From a virus, in the IMG/VR virus record IMGVR_UViG_3300042905_003585, positions 1 through 20,264 of that record: a stretch of 20,264 nucleotides of DNA, one strand, 5' to 3'. A program made the position numbers and the translations under genes. Shown here in pieces: positions 1-6,366 of the stretch (the first letter of the stretch is position 1; each line of letters begins with the position of its first letter). The notes beneath the pieces are model-generated. The model was not told the origin of the DNA. It saw nothing but the letters and a program-made list of their open reading frames with translations, and did not search any database.

Positions 1-2
1 GT

Positions 3-383
3 CTTACTCCCCAGCGTTACGGTAACTACATGAATTACTTGTACAACGATAAGGGCCTGCTTGGTCTTGGTATTATCAAAGGAACCACAGAAAACCTACA
101 AGGCAATCCTGAAGTTCGCATGCTTGGGTTCCCGGTTACCTTACCAATGGTTGGCGGTTTTACTGCAGGTACTCTTGCTGCACGGCAGGCGTCCATTGCT
201 TTGAATCGACCAGGTACCTCACCAGTTAAAAAATTACTAGGAACCATTGCCGCAGCAGCAGGTGGTTCAGTGGCTGGTGTTGCAGCCGGTAATCTTACCA
301 ATTCCGCAATTGCTGCAGGTAATCGACCGCAACTTCCAACAACTTCTGAATATTATTCTTCTACTGCTCAGCAGAACATGTAG
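3..383 (+). CDS. Partial Gly/Ala-rich virion-associated protein (5' end outside window)
   Basis: The frame is open from the first complete codon of the window to the TAG at 381-383. The in-frame ATG at 30 has no ribosome-binding site and the codons before it read sensibly (LTPQRYGNY), so the gene very probably starts upstream. The visible 126 residues include a small-residue-rich stretch with helical Gly/Ala spacing (roughly 55-95 residues after the ATG), which could be a membrane-active or glycine-zipper segment, and a polar Ser/Thr/Gln-rich C-terminus. I do not recognise the family. It leads a run of similar low-complexity proteins ahead of the terminase, which suggests an internal or ejected virion protein. 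That role is inference only. Confidence 0.6.
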   Translation, partial: LTPQRYGNYMNYLYNDKGLLGLGIIKGTTENLQGNPEVRMLGFPVTLPMVGGFTAGTLAARQASIALNRPGTSPVKKLLGTIAAAAGGSVAGVAAGNLTNSAIAAGNRPQLPTTSEYYSSTAQQNM

Positions 384-387
384 ACTG

Positions 388-393
388 TAAAAT
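388..393 (+). promoter_or_regulatory. -10-like hexamer TAAAAT
   Basis: TAAAAT lies 24 nt before the ATG at 418, in a gene that lacks a Shine-Dalgarno sequence. It is preceded by TAGACTG, and the 9-mer TAGACTGTA recurs at 1602-1610. No convincing -35 box is visible. It belongs to a series of similar hexamers at similar distances from other starts. Confidence 0.45.
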
Positions 394-417
394 ATTCCTA
401 TAAGCAACGCATAAGTT

Positions 418-1179
418 ATGGCATCGCAGTACCAGTTTCCCATGGAAGGCATGATGGGACCGTCGACCCCCCTGGGCGTCGTCACCGCCAAATCAACTAT
501 GCAGGATCCTAACTACAATTCAAAATATCAAGATCCCGGCTTATTCGATCCTCTTCTTTCTAAGTTACGTTCTGGGGTAGAGAAAGGTGTTGCTGGAGTT
601 GAAGCGCGAGGCGGCGCAAGCGCACTTGCTTCTAAGGGTCTCGGTATCGCTGGCAAATATGCACCGTTGATTGGCGGCGGTCTTGCTTTGATGCAGGGCG
701 ATGTAACTGGTGCTATTGGTTCTACCGCGGGCGGTATACTAGGCGGTGTCATTGGAGGCGCCCCTGGAGCAATTATCGGCGCCACTGTTGGCGGCGGTGC
801 TGCTAAAGCTCTTGCCGGTGGTGCTGCCAAAGCTGTTGAAGCAGTAACTGGCGCAAAACGTGAAGCAGGACAATCTGGGATTCTTGGTGGTGCCATCCCC
901 GGTCTTACCACGGGCGATCTTCAAGCTGCTGAAGCACTTCGTAGTGGCAACGTCAAAACTGCTGAACAAATGCTTCCGCTTTATCAACAGTATCGCGGCG
1001 TTGATATGCAAAACCAAATGCAGCTTAACCAACAACTTGGTCAACTCACTGGCGCATTAAATCGTCAAATGTACGCTGCACAACTTGCAGGCGGTGCACA
1101 GCAGCAGGCTGGCCAAACAGTGCGCGATATTCTTGCCTCTTCTAATCCTTATGCTGCTTCCGTCTTTAGGGCTGGTTGA
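418..1179 (+). CDS. Glycine-zipper-rich probable internal virion protein
   Basis: 253 residues; ATG at 418 without a clear ribosome-binding site. Residues about 80-145 are built from Gly/Ala with GxxxG-like spacing (GGILGGVIGGAPGAIIGATV), the pattern of glycine-zipper helices that pack in or against membranes. The C-terminal third is Gln-rich and helical. A bacterial outer-membrane Gly-zipper protein is unlikely because there is no signal peptide and the neighbours are phage genes. An internal protein ejected into the cell envelope to form or line a DNA channel would fit, but this is inference from composition. The next gene begins 2 nt after the stop, which points to cotranscription. Confidence 0.65.
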   Translation: MASQYQFPMEGMMGPSTPLGVVTAKSTMQDPNYNSKYQDPGLFDPLLSKLRSGVEKGVAGVEARGGASALASKGLGIAGKYAPLIGGGLALMQGDVTGAIGSTAGGILGGVIGGAPGAIIGATVGGGAAKALAGGAAKAVEAVTGAKREAGQSGILGGAIPGLTTGDLQAAEALRSGNVKTAEQMLPLYQQYRGVDMQNQMQLNQQLGQLTGALNRQMYAAQLAGGAQQQAGQTVRDILASSNPYAASVFRAG

Positions 1180-1181
1180 TC

Positions 1182-1589
1182 ATGACCCAATCACCTTTTG
1201 ATCTGACAAAATTTATAAGTGACACTGAGCAGCTTAAGGGCCTTAGCTCTGAAGATCGTGCATTTGCTTTAAACCAAATGTATCAAAAGTCTGATCCTTT
1301 TAGTGACTTACTGGCAGCGGCTTTAAAAAACAACACGATTGAAAGAACTCGCGAGCTTGTAAATATACAAAAGGAACTTGACAAAGATCGCATGAGGGAA
1401 GCCGGTAAATACAAAGCCCTGTTTGATTTACCAAATGCGTTGATTAACGCATACTCTGTTCCTTCCAGGATTCAAGCCCAAGGTGCAGCTGATATTGCGC
1501 AAATGATGTCCCAGGGTGCTGCAAACATTCCTAATCTGACAAACTATCAACGCGGTTCGTTTAACTTCAGCCCGAATCGTTATTTCTAA
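1182..1589 (+). CDS. Unknown helical phage protein (135 aa)
   Basis: The gene starts at ATG 1182, two nt after the stop of the upstream gene. A TTG six nt earlier (1176) is a possible alternative. The protein is mostly helical and charged, with a coiled-coil-like central part (residues about 45-80, rich in Lys, Glu and Arg), then a Gln/Ala segment and a Phe/Asn/Arg-rich C-terminus (NFSPNRYF). I recognise no domain. Its position between two Gly/Ala-rich proteins and its length suggest a small structural or adaptor protein of the particle. Function unknown. Confidence 0.6.
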   Translation: MTQSPFDLTKFISDTEQLKGLSSEDRAFALNQMYQKSDPFSDLLAAALKNNTIERTRELVNIQKELDKDRMREAGKYKALFDLPNALINAYSVPSRIQAQGAADIAQMMSQGAANIPNLTNYQRGSFNFSPNRYF

Positions 1590-1601
1590 TGTGAATGACA
1601 G

Positions 1602-1615
1602 TAGACTGTAGAAAT
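1602..1615 (+). promoter_or_regulatory. Repeat of TAGACTGTA with promoter-like context
   Basis: TAGACTGTAGAAAT resembles TAGACTGTAAAAT at 381-393, sharing nine identical bases. If both are promoters, transcription here would begin near 1620, inside the first codons after ATG 1614. That favours the internal start at 1731 for the downstream gene. Confidence 0.3.
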
Positions 1616-1730
1616 GGAATTTCCCAACTATTCTTCTTCTTTTAGCAACACGAATTTTAATTCGTTTACCCCAGTTGCTTTTGGTGAAAATACAGGGAGT
1701 TTAAGCAAAGGAGTAAGTAAAGGAGGAAAA

Positions 1731-2201
1731 ATGGCTTTTGATCCGCTTACATTAGGTTTGGCTGGCGCAGGCGCATTAGCTTCTGTGTTTGGCGCAAATA
1801 GAGCAGCTGATACGCAAGCAAAAGTTGCCAATGCAAAGCTGGGGCTTGGGGCCGACCAGCTCAAATGGCAGGTGATGCTTGGCCGCGAACAAGGATATGG
1901 CCAAGCTGCCCAGGAAATTGGAAATCGCACAGCACAAGGCACCTGGATGCCAGACCTGGAACTTGGCAGGCAGCTTTATGCAAAAAAGTTTCAGCTTGGC
2001 CCACTTGCTGAAATGGAATCAGCCACTTTTTCTGATCGTGCTCGACGTGGTTTTGCCCTTGAAAATTCTCTTGAAGCACGCGAGCAAAGTCAAAGAGAAA
2101 ACAGGGCAGCGTTAAATCGTTCCCTGGCTGAAAAAGAAGCCGCTATGGCTGGCATGTTTGGTCCCATTGCTAGACCTAATTTGAGCACAACGTTCGTTTG
2201 A
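1731..2201 (+). CDS. Unknown phage protein with hydrophobic N-terminus and coiled-coil tail
   Basis: 156 residues from ATG 1731, chosen because AAAGGAGG lies just upstream (AGGAGG at 1721-1726, 4 nt spacer), the strongest ribosome-binding site in the first 4 kb. The frame stays open up to ATG 1614, so a 195-residue form is possible. The N-terminus (FDPLTLGLAGAGALASVFGA) is a Gly/Ala-rich hydrophobic helix, followed by Ala/Gln/Glu-rich helices with heptad-like spacing (residues about 110-145). This layout, a short hydrophobic helix plus coiled coil, is common among phage internal or ejection proteins. I assign no family. Confidence 0.65.
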   Translation: MAFDPLTLGLAGAGALASVFGANRAADTQAKVANAKLGLGADQLKWQVMLGREQGYGQAAQEIGNRTAQGTWMPDLELGRQLYAKKFQLGPLAEMESATFSDRARRGFALENSLEAREQSQRENRAALNRSLAEKEAAMAGMFGPIARPNLSTTFV

Positions 2202-2211
2202 GGATTGAATC

Positions 2212-3105
2212 ATGGGTGGCGGCGGCACTAGAGTTGAATACAAATCCCCTGAAATTCCAAGGGACAATACTTTTGCTGAGTATTTAAAGTATCAGCAAGA
2301 AAGAGAGGCGCGTGCAGAGCAGCGTGCTGATACGGAAAAAGCAGAACAAAAAGCAGCTGCCGAGGCACGTAAATCATCTGGTGCAGCTGCATACTCCGGA
2401 ATGCGTTCCGGAATTGAATCTCAACTTCGCCAGGGTTTAATTTCGTACAATGATGCAGCGTCACAATTACGTGATTATGCATCCAAATATGATCTTTCTC
2501 CACCGGAGCAAGACGTTGCTGGATTGACGGATATCTATACAAAAGAACTTCTCCCTGGTCGGCGTGCCACAGGCATTACGTCTGCGTATAAAGAAGTATT
2601 GGGTCGAGAGGCTAAAGAAGAAGAAAAAACAGAAGCACTGGAACGTTTTAATCAGGGCTACTACAGTACCGTCCAGGATCTTCGCGATTCTCTCGCAAAG
2701 GGTCAAGAGTATCAAGATAAGTTCAACAATAGCTATCTTGATAATTACTACGACACAACGTTTGGCAAGCAGGCGACTGACGCTGCTGGCAAGAAAACAG
2801 GACAACGTACTTTCAAGTTTGACAAGAATCTTCTCCCCACCTACGCAGACACAACCAAAGCAAGGGCTGGGGTCCAGCTGCCAAACTTTGCTGATAGCTT
2901 CACGGGGACTCCCAGTGAAATTGAAGAGAACCTACAAAACGTACGTGACACCCGCAAGTATCTTTACAGCGCTGGGTTGACCAACCTTCAAGGAGAGATC
3001 GACAAAGAAACCCAGAAGTTGAAAAATGAAGGCTCCAAAGAAGTCGCAAGAATAAATCGCGAAACTAGTGTGTTTTCAAATCTTGTTTCTGGTTTTTGGT
3101 CATAG
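2212..3105 (+). CDS. Virion-associated protein with DUF4214/phycobilisome-linker-like segment
   Basis: 297 residues; ATG 2212 with GAGGA at 2200-2204. Residues about 18-52 form a highly charged helix rich in Glu, Ala, Arg and Gln. Residues about 123-172 (AYKEVLGRE ... FNQG ... DLRDSL ... EYQDKF) match the general pattern of DUF4214 and the related phycobilisome-linker helices: Tyr-x-x-Val-Leu-Gly-Arg near the start, a Gly turn, and a Glu-Tyr near the end. DUF4214 is known from surface and phage proteins; the phycobilisome-linker domain is cyanobacterial. The C-terminus is another charged coiled coil (residues about 250-285). Probably a structural or adhesion-related virion component. The domain call is by eye only. 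Confidence 0.6.
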   Translation: MGGGGTRVEYKSPEIPRDNTFAEYLKYQQEREARAEQRADTEKAEQKAAAEARKSSGAAAYSGMRSGIESQLRQGLISYNDAASQLRDYASKYDLSPPEQDVAGLTDIYTKELLPGRRATGITSAYKEVLGREAKEEEKTEALERFNQGYYSTVQDLRDSLAKGQEYQDKFNNSYLDNYYDTTFGKQATDAAGKKTGQRTFKFDKNLLPTYADTTKARAGVQLPNFADSFTGTPSEIEENLQNVRDTRKYLYSAGLTNLQGEIDKETQKLKNEGSKEVARINRETSVFSNLVSGFWS

Positions 3106-3116
3106 CTTGTTATTGC

Positions 3117-3122
3117 TATAAT
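3117..3122 (+). promoter_or_regulatory. Extended -10 promoter TGCTATAAT
   Basis: A perfect TATAAT with an extended TG-n element (TGCTATAAT, 3114-3122), 24 nt before the ATG at 3147. No consensus -35 at the usual spacing; TTGGTC at 3096-3101 is 15 nt upstream. This is the best promoter-like sequence in the first half of the window. Confidence 0.55.
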
Positions 3123-3146
3123 TTATTTAGTTAACACTTTTGCAAA

Positions 3147-3320
3147 ATGTCTACCGAGTTATCTGGAACCGATACGGCCACAGATTTTAACATTGATCGT
3201 TTTCAGGAATTACTGAATCGGCTTGAAGCCTCCAAAGGGCGTCAACAACGTCAAAAATCTGTTGAAGGTCGCCGCGACATCTTCTCCCAGGGCCTGGCAT
3301 CGATGATGTCCAACTTCTGA
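3147..3320 (+). CDS. Small charged protein (57 aa)
   Basis: ATG TCT ACC GAG ... TTC TGA gives 57 residues. The middle is a basic amphipathic helix (FQELLNRLEASKGRQQRQKS), and the C-terminus is short and hydrophobic (FSQGLASMMSNF). There is no Shine-Dalgarno sequence, but an extended -10 sits 24 nt upstream and the frame fills the gap between neighbours exactly. Function unknown; a small virion or assembly factor is plausible from its location. Confidence 0.6.
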   Translation: MSTELSGTDTATDFNIDRFQELLNRLEASKGRQQRQKSVEGRRDIFSQGLASMMSNF

Positions 3321-3329
3321 TTTTTCTTG

Positions 3330-3335
3330 TAAACT
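3330..3335 (+). promoter_or_regulatory. -10-like hexamer TAAACT, close to start
   Basis: TAAACT lies only 9 nt before ATG 3345. If it is used, the transcript would begin within a few nucleotides of the start codon and be nearly leaderless. Confidence 0.35.
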
Positions 3336-3344
3336 ATCTAAGCC

Positions 3345-3593
3345 ATGACAAGCAGTGTACCCGCTGGTCAAACAGACGTTGATGACTGGTTTGATCTAGA
3401 CAAGTACCGCCAGGCTGCTGGTGTGGCTTACGAATTTTCCAAGAAAAAAATGGAGACTGCTGGTGAACAAGAACGTGAAACCATCGGTAAGGGCGCAGAA
3501 GAACAACGTAGCTCTGCCGAACAAGGCCAGCAGTTCAAGCAACGCGATGAAGAGCGGGATTACGGGCAGGCCCAACGAGCTTATCGATATTGA
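3345..3593 (+). CDS. Small Glu/Gln/Lys-rich protein (82 aa)
   Basis: 82 residues. An acidic, aromatic N-terminus (DVDDWFDLDKYRQAAG) is followed by a long polar helix rich in Glu, Gln, Lys and Arg ending in AYRY. No Shine-Dalgarno sequence is visible. Composition suggests a solvent-exposed helix or coiled coil. The 3' end overlaps the next gene by 47 nt in another frame. I recognise no family. Confidence 0.55.
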   Translation: MTSSVPAGQTDVDDWFDLDKYRQAAGVAYEFSKKKMETAGEQERETIGKGAEEQRSSAEQGQQFKQRDEERDYGQAQRAYRY

Positions 3594-4080
3594 GTTATTT
3601 GATTCATGGGTTGACAATCTCGATGCGTCAACTCAGGAAACATTTTGCTCTTTTGCCAGCAACAATTATTCTGTAGTCGAAGTCTACTTGTATGCCCGGT
3701 TCTTGCGGTATACAGGTAGCATTACTGCGTGTGAGCTTTGGGTGCAAAACAATTACCCAAAGGCTGACCATCGTCAAAAACTTCTGTACGAAATTGACGA
3801 GATGCAGGAGGATGTTCGCAAACTCCGTGAAGATGTTGAGAACGGCAATGTTAAACGTGATGCGGGCGTTGCTCGCATTGCGTCAATGCAAAAAGAAATT
3901 CGTGGTCACATCGAACAAATTGACCGATTCACTGGCATGAAAGATCGCAAAGGCCTGTTAATGGCTGGTGCCGATCGTGCCATTCGTGAACTCCTATCCG
4001 TCTTCAAGGATGATCCCATTGAGATCCCCCTGGAAGAAGCGACCATGAGTGTGTGGGCAAAAATGCAACTTGACGAATAA
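3547..4080 (+). CDS. Possible terminase small subunit (coiled-coil protein upstream of terL)
   Basis: 177 residues from ATG 3547. The frame is open further upstream to GTG 3421, but that would overlap most of the preceding gene. After a short leader, residues about 15-65 are helical with two or three short segments that could form a DNA-binding head. Residues about 75-125 (EIDEMQEDVRKLREDVENGN and onward) form an obvious coiled coil. This head-plus-oligomerisation layout, and its place just before the large terminase, match phage small terminases, which bind the packaging site as rings. There is no sequence motif that proves it. Only a short Lys-rich gene separates it from terL. Confidence 0.5.
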   Translation: MKSGITGRPNELIDIELFDSWVDNLDASTQETFCSFASNNYSVVEVYLYARFLRYTGSITACELWVQNNYPKADHRQKLLYEIDEMQEDVRKLREDVENGNVKRDAGVARIASMQKEIRGHIEQIDRFTGMKDRKGLLMAGADRAIRELLSVFKDDPIEIPLEEATMSVWAKMQLDE

Positions 4081-4086
4081 CTGCCT

Positions 4087-4092
4087 TAAAAT
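4087..4092 (+). promoter_or_regulatory. -10-like hexamer TAAAAT
   Basis: TAAAAT begins 6 nt after the stop at 4080 and lies 42 nt before ATG 4135. No -35 box is clear. The leader is longer than for the other hexamers of this kind. Confidence 0.35.
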
Positions 4093-4134
4093 ATTGAGGT
4101 GCAATACAACATTGTTAACAGATAACTGATTTAA

Positions 4135-4299
4135 ATGGCTGGTAAAATCCCTCCGCAGTTTCTTGCGCACCTTAAGAAAAAAGATGCGAAGAAAGAAGAC
4201 GGCACTGAGATGTCGGACAAGGAAAAGCGTAAGGCTGCTTTAGAAAAAGCACGTAAGTATCAAAAGCAAAAGGCCAAAAAACAAGAAGACAAAAAGTAA
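4135..4299 (+). CDS. Tiny Lys-rich protein upstream of terL (54 aa)
   Basis: 54 residues from ATG 4135 to TAA 4297-4299. After a short neutral N-terminus (AGKIPPQFLAHL), almost half the residues are Lys with interspersed Glu and Asp, forming one long charged helix. There is no Shine-Dalgarno sequence. Location between the putative small and the large terminase suggests a packaging accessory or nucleic-acid-binding peptide. This is inference; the family is not recognised. A second tiny basic gene sits in the same relation to the portal gene (7111-7260). Confidence 0.55.
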   Translation: MAGKIPPQFLAHLKKKDAKKEDGTEMSDKEKRKAALEKARKYQKQKAKKQEDKK

Positions 4300-4301
4300 G
4301 G

Positions 4302-4329
4302 TAGTATTCAGTAATACTCTGAATTACTG
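4302..4329 (+). promoter_or_regulatory. Overlapping hairpins and -10-like TAGTAT before terL
   Basis: AGTATT (4303-4308) pairs with AATACT (4313-4318), while CAGTAAT (4309-4315) pairs with ATTACTG (4323-4329). The two stems share bases and cannot form together. TAGTAT (4302-4307) is also a weak -10 candidate, 24 nt from the GTG start at 4332. The arrangement may tune terL expression. Confidence 0.3.
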
Positions 4330-4331
4330 TT

Positions 4332-5861
4332 GTGCCAAGCTATACGCATCTTGCTTACCGCCGCAATGCTCAAGCCGCCGCACGCAGACAGCAAATACGC
4401 AAGCCACGTAACGCAGAAGCACTGAAGAAAGCCCAGGAAGATTTTGGCTTTTTCTGTGAATACGTAGCGGATAAACCACCGGCTGCTCATCACCTCAACT
4501 GGCATCGACACTTTGTCACCGAGGAGGACAGCAGCTGTCTCATTAAGATCGCTGGTCCCAACGTGGATCTCCTGGCACCCAGGGGCTCCGCCAAGTCCAC
4601 AGTGTTGGGTCTGCTTACGGCGTGGGCCATTGGCATCCATACGCACGCAGGGCTGCCACTGCAGATTCTTTATCTGTCCTATACGGTTGACATTGCTCGT
4701 TCCAAATCCTCCACCATTAAACGCATCATTGAAAGCAAACGATACCAAGAGGTTTTCCCTAAAGTTCGCCTTCTGAAGAACGCCACCAGTAATGAGTACT
4801 GGTCAATTGATCACAAGTTTGCTGGCATTGACGTAACAGGTGACGAACAGTTTACCCTTTGCGCAGCAGGCCTCAAGGGTTCGGTGACTTCCAAGCGTTC
4901 GCACTTGGTCATGATTGATGACGCCATCAAGTCAGCCGCAGATATTGCCAACCCTGACATCAGGAAACAGATGCAGGACAACTGGAACGCTGTGATTGCA
5001 CCCACCATGTTTGAAGGTGCACGAGCGATCTGCCTTGGTACTCGCTTCAGACACGATGACATTCACTCCACAACATTCAATGAACAAAACAACTGGCAAC
5101 AGATTGTTCTTTCGGCAATTCAAAACAATCCCATCACTGGGGAAGAGGAATCGTATTGGCCAGACATGTGGTCATTAGATTACCTGAAGGAGAAAAAACG
5201 GCAAGCACCAATTGCTTTCTCGTTCCAGTACATGAATCAAGTCATCCGGCAGAACGAACTTTCGTTGGCTCCGGAGTTGATTGTGAAAGCGGAAATTGCA
5301 ACGGAGTTTGACGCCCTTGGAGTTGGGGTTGACCTCTCCGCTGGCACTAAAGAGAAAAACGATTACACAGTTATGATTCTTGGTGGTCGCATTGGCGACC
5401 GCATTCATATCATTGATTACCGACGTATTCGCGTCATGGGTAACCTTGAAAAACTTGATGCCCTCAAGGAGTTGTTGAATGATTGGTCGGTGATTGCCAA
5501 AGACGAACAAAGCGGTTTGTATTACCCCAGCTATTCAACGTGCGACATTTGGAGTGAGGCCGTACAGTACCAGGCATCCCTGGAGGCAGACTTCAAACGT
5601 GTTTGCTTGAACAATGAAGGTCTCTACAATTTGATTTGGCATCCCGTCAAAGGTTTCAGGGCGGATAAATTGGCCCGTTTCCGTGGCATTATGGGAATGT
5701 TTGAGGACCGCAAGATTATCTTCAATCGTTTTCGTAACTTCACCAATATGTTTGAAGAGCTTACCAACTTTGGCGTAAGTAGTCACGACGATTGTGTTGA
5801 CGCTCTTGTCTGGCTCGTTACCGGATTAGCAAGGAAGGGACAGTTACACCTCGATTACTGA
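4332..5861 (+). CDS. terL: Terminase large subunit (packaging ATPase and nuclease)
   Basis: 509 residues, GTG start. TerL docks on the portal, pumps DNA into the prohead using ATP, and cuts the concatemer. The N-terminal ATPase domain has a Walker A loop (LLAPRGSAKST, about residues 80-90) and a Walker B strand (HLVMIDD, about residues 191-197). The second Asp stands where many terminases carry Glu; an Asp-Asp pair is also known in T7-type maturases. The nuclease domain begins near residue 330 with GVDLSAG plus a following KNDYT, and ends with the characteristic HDDCVDAL near residue 490. All three regions look intact and the length is normal. No inteins or frameshifts are seen. The gene lies upstream of the portal, the usual order. 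Confidence 0.93.
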   Translation: MPSYTHLAYRRNAQAAARRQQIRKPRNAEALKKAQEDFGFFCEYVADKPPAAHHLNWHRHFVTEEDSSCLIKIAGPNVDLLAPRGSAKSTVLGLLTAWAIGIHTHAGLPLQILYLSYTVDIARSKSSTIKRIIESKRYQEVFPKVRLLKNATSNEYWSIDHKFAGIDVTGDEQFTLCAAGLKGSVTSKRSHLVMIDDAIKSAADIANPDIRKQMQDNWNAVIAPTMFEGARAICLGTRFRHDDIHSTTFNEQNNWQQIVLSAIQNNPITGEEESYWPDMWSLDYLKEKKRQAPIAFSFQYMNQVIRQNELSLAPELIVKAEIATEFDALGVGVDLSAGTKEKNDYTVMILGGRIGDRIHIIDYRRIRVMGNLEKLDALKELLNDWSVIAKDEQSGLYYPSYSTCDIWSEAVQYQASLEADFKRVCLNNEGLYNLIWHPVKGFRADKLARFRGIMGMFEDRKIIFNRFRNFTNMFEELTNFGVSSHDDCVDALVWLVTGLARKGQLHLDY

Positions 5862-5865
5862 CTCT

Positions 5866-5871
5866 TAGAAT
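5866..5871 (+). promoter_or_regulatory. -10-like hexamer TAGAAT
   Basis: TAGAAT lies just after the terL stop and 19 nt before the GTG at 5891. It supports transcription of the next genes from their own site. No -35 box is visible. Confidence 0.4.
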
Positions 5872-5890
5872 ATTAAAAAACCTTGGATTC

Positions 5891-6163
5891 GTGGGACCAG
5901 AATATTTAGCTATTGCTCTTACGGCAGTGATCTCAGCTGCGACAGGTGGCTCCTGGGCAATGAGTAAGCTTATGAGCCGCCTGGGCGAAAGACTTAATTC
6001 ACAAAACCGAAGAGTGGATCTCTTGGAAGACCAAGTCAACCGCATGCCACTGGACTACGTATTGAAGGTGGACTTCTTAAGGGAAATTCAAGAAATGCAC
6101 AACAATTTTCGCGAGATCAATAATAAGCTTGATAAACTGATGGAAAAGCTTTTGAGCAAATGA
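5891..6163 (+). CDS. Small membrane-anchored coiled-coil protein
   Basis: 90 residues, GTG start without Shine-Dalgarno sequence; the -10-like TAGAAT at 5866 supports this start. Residues about 5-27 (AIALTAVISAATGGSWAMSK) form one transmembrane helix; the rest is a charged coiled coil ending EINNKLDKLMEKLLSK. This layout resembles XhlA/holin-accessory and other small phage membrane proteins. A lysis or membrane-attachment role is possible, but location between the terminase and portal could equally mean a virion or assembly part. The stop overlaps the start of the next gene (ATGA), so the two are probably translationally coupled. Confidence 0.65.
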   Translation: MGPEYLAIALTAVISAATGGSWAMSKLMSRLGERLNSQNRRVDLLEDQVNRMPLDYVLKVDFLREIQEMHNNFREINNKLDKLMEKLLSK

Positions 6164-6342
6164 GCTACATTCTTGAAGTACAAGAGGACGAAAACGGAGA
6201 TCAATACATTATTTTGCCCGACGAAGTGATCGAAGAGTTGGGTTGGCAAGAAGGCGATGTTTTAAATTGGGATGTACGCGGCGAAGGTATCGTAATTTCC
6301 AAGGTAAATGACGCTTCTGGTTACGAAGTTTTAGAGGACTAG
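6160..6342 (+). CDS. AbrB/MazE-like swapped-hairpin protein (60 aa)
   Basis: 60 residues; ATG 6160 overlaps the upstream stop (ATGA). The central part (YIILPDEVIEELGWQEGDVL ... GIVISKV) carries the SpoVT-AbrB fold signature: a Pro after a beta strand, a short helix, the Gly-x-x-x-Gly-Asp turn, then two strands. Members dimerise by strand swapping; bacterial ones are transition-state regulators or antitoxins that bind DNA. Small AbrB-like proteins also occur in phages, where their role is mostly unknown. This one is very acidic at both ends and has few basic residues, so DNA binding is uncertain. No toxin gene follows, which argues against a standard MazEF-type pair. Confidence 0.7.
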   Translation: MSYILEVQEDENGDQYIILPDEVIEELGWQEGDVLNWDVRGEGIVISKVNDASGYEVLED

Positions 6343-6345
6343 AAT
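6340..6345 (+). promoter_or_regulatory. -10-like hexamer TAGAAT
   Basis: TAGAAT overlaps the stop codon of the AbrB-like gene and lies 21 nt before ATG 6367. It has the same hexamer and a similar distance as the site at 5866. Confidence 0.35.
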
Positions 6346-6366
6346 AAGGGAAAACCAGATAGTCAC

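Noticed and set aside
2564-2980. 138-codon + strand frame inside the gene at 2212
   Set aside because: It overlaps a better-supported frame fully, has a random-looking Ile/Arg/Lys-rich composition and no ribosome site.
6160-6342. MazEF-type toxin-antitoxin pair
   Set aside because: The AbrB-like protein has no adjacent toxin; the upstream partner is a membrane coiled-coil protein and the downstream one a low-complexity protein.
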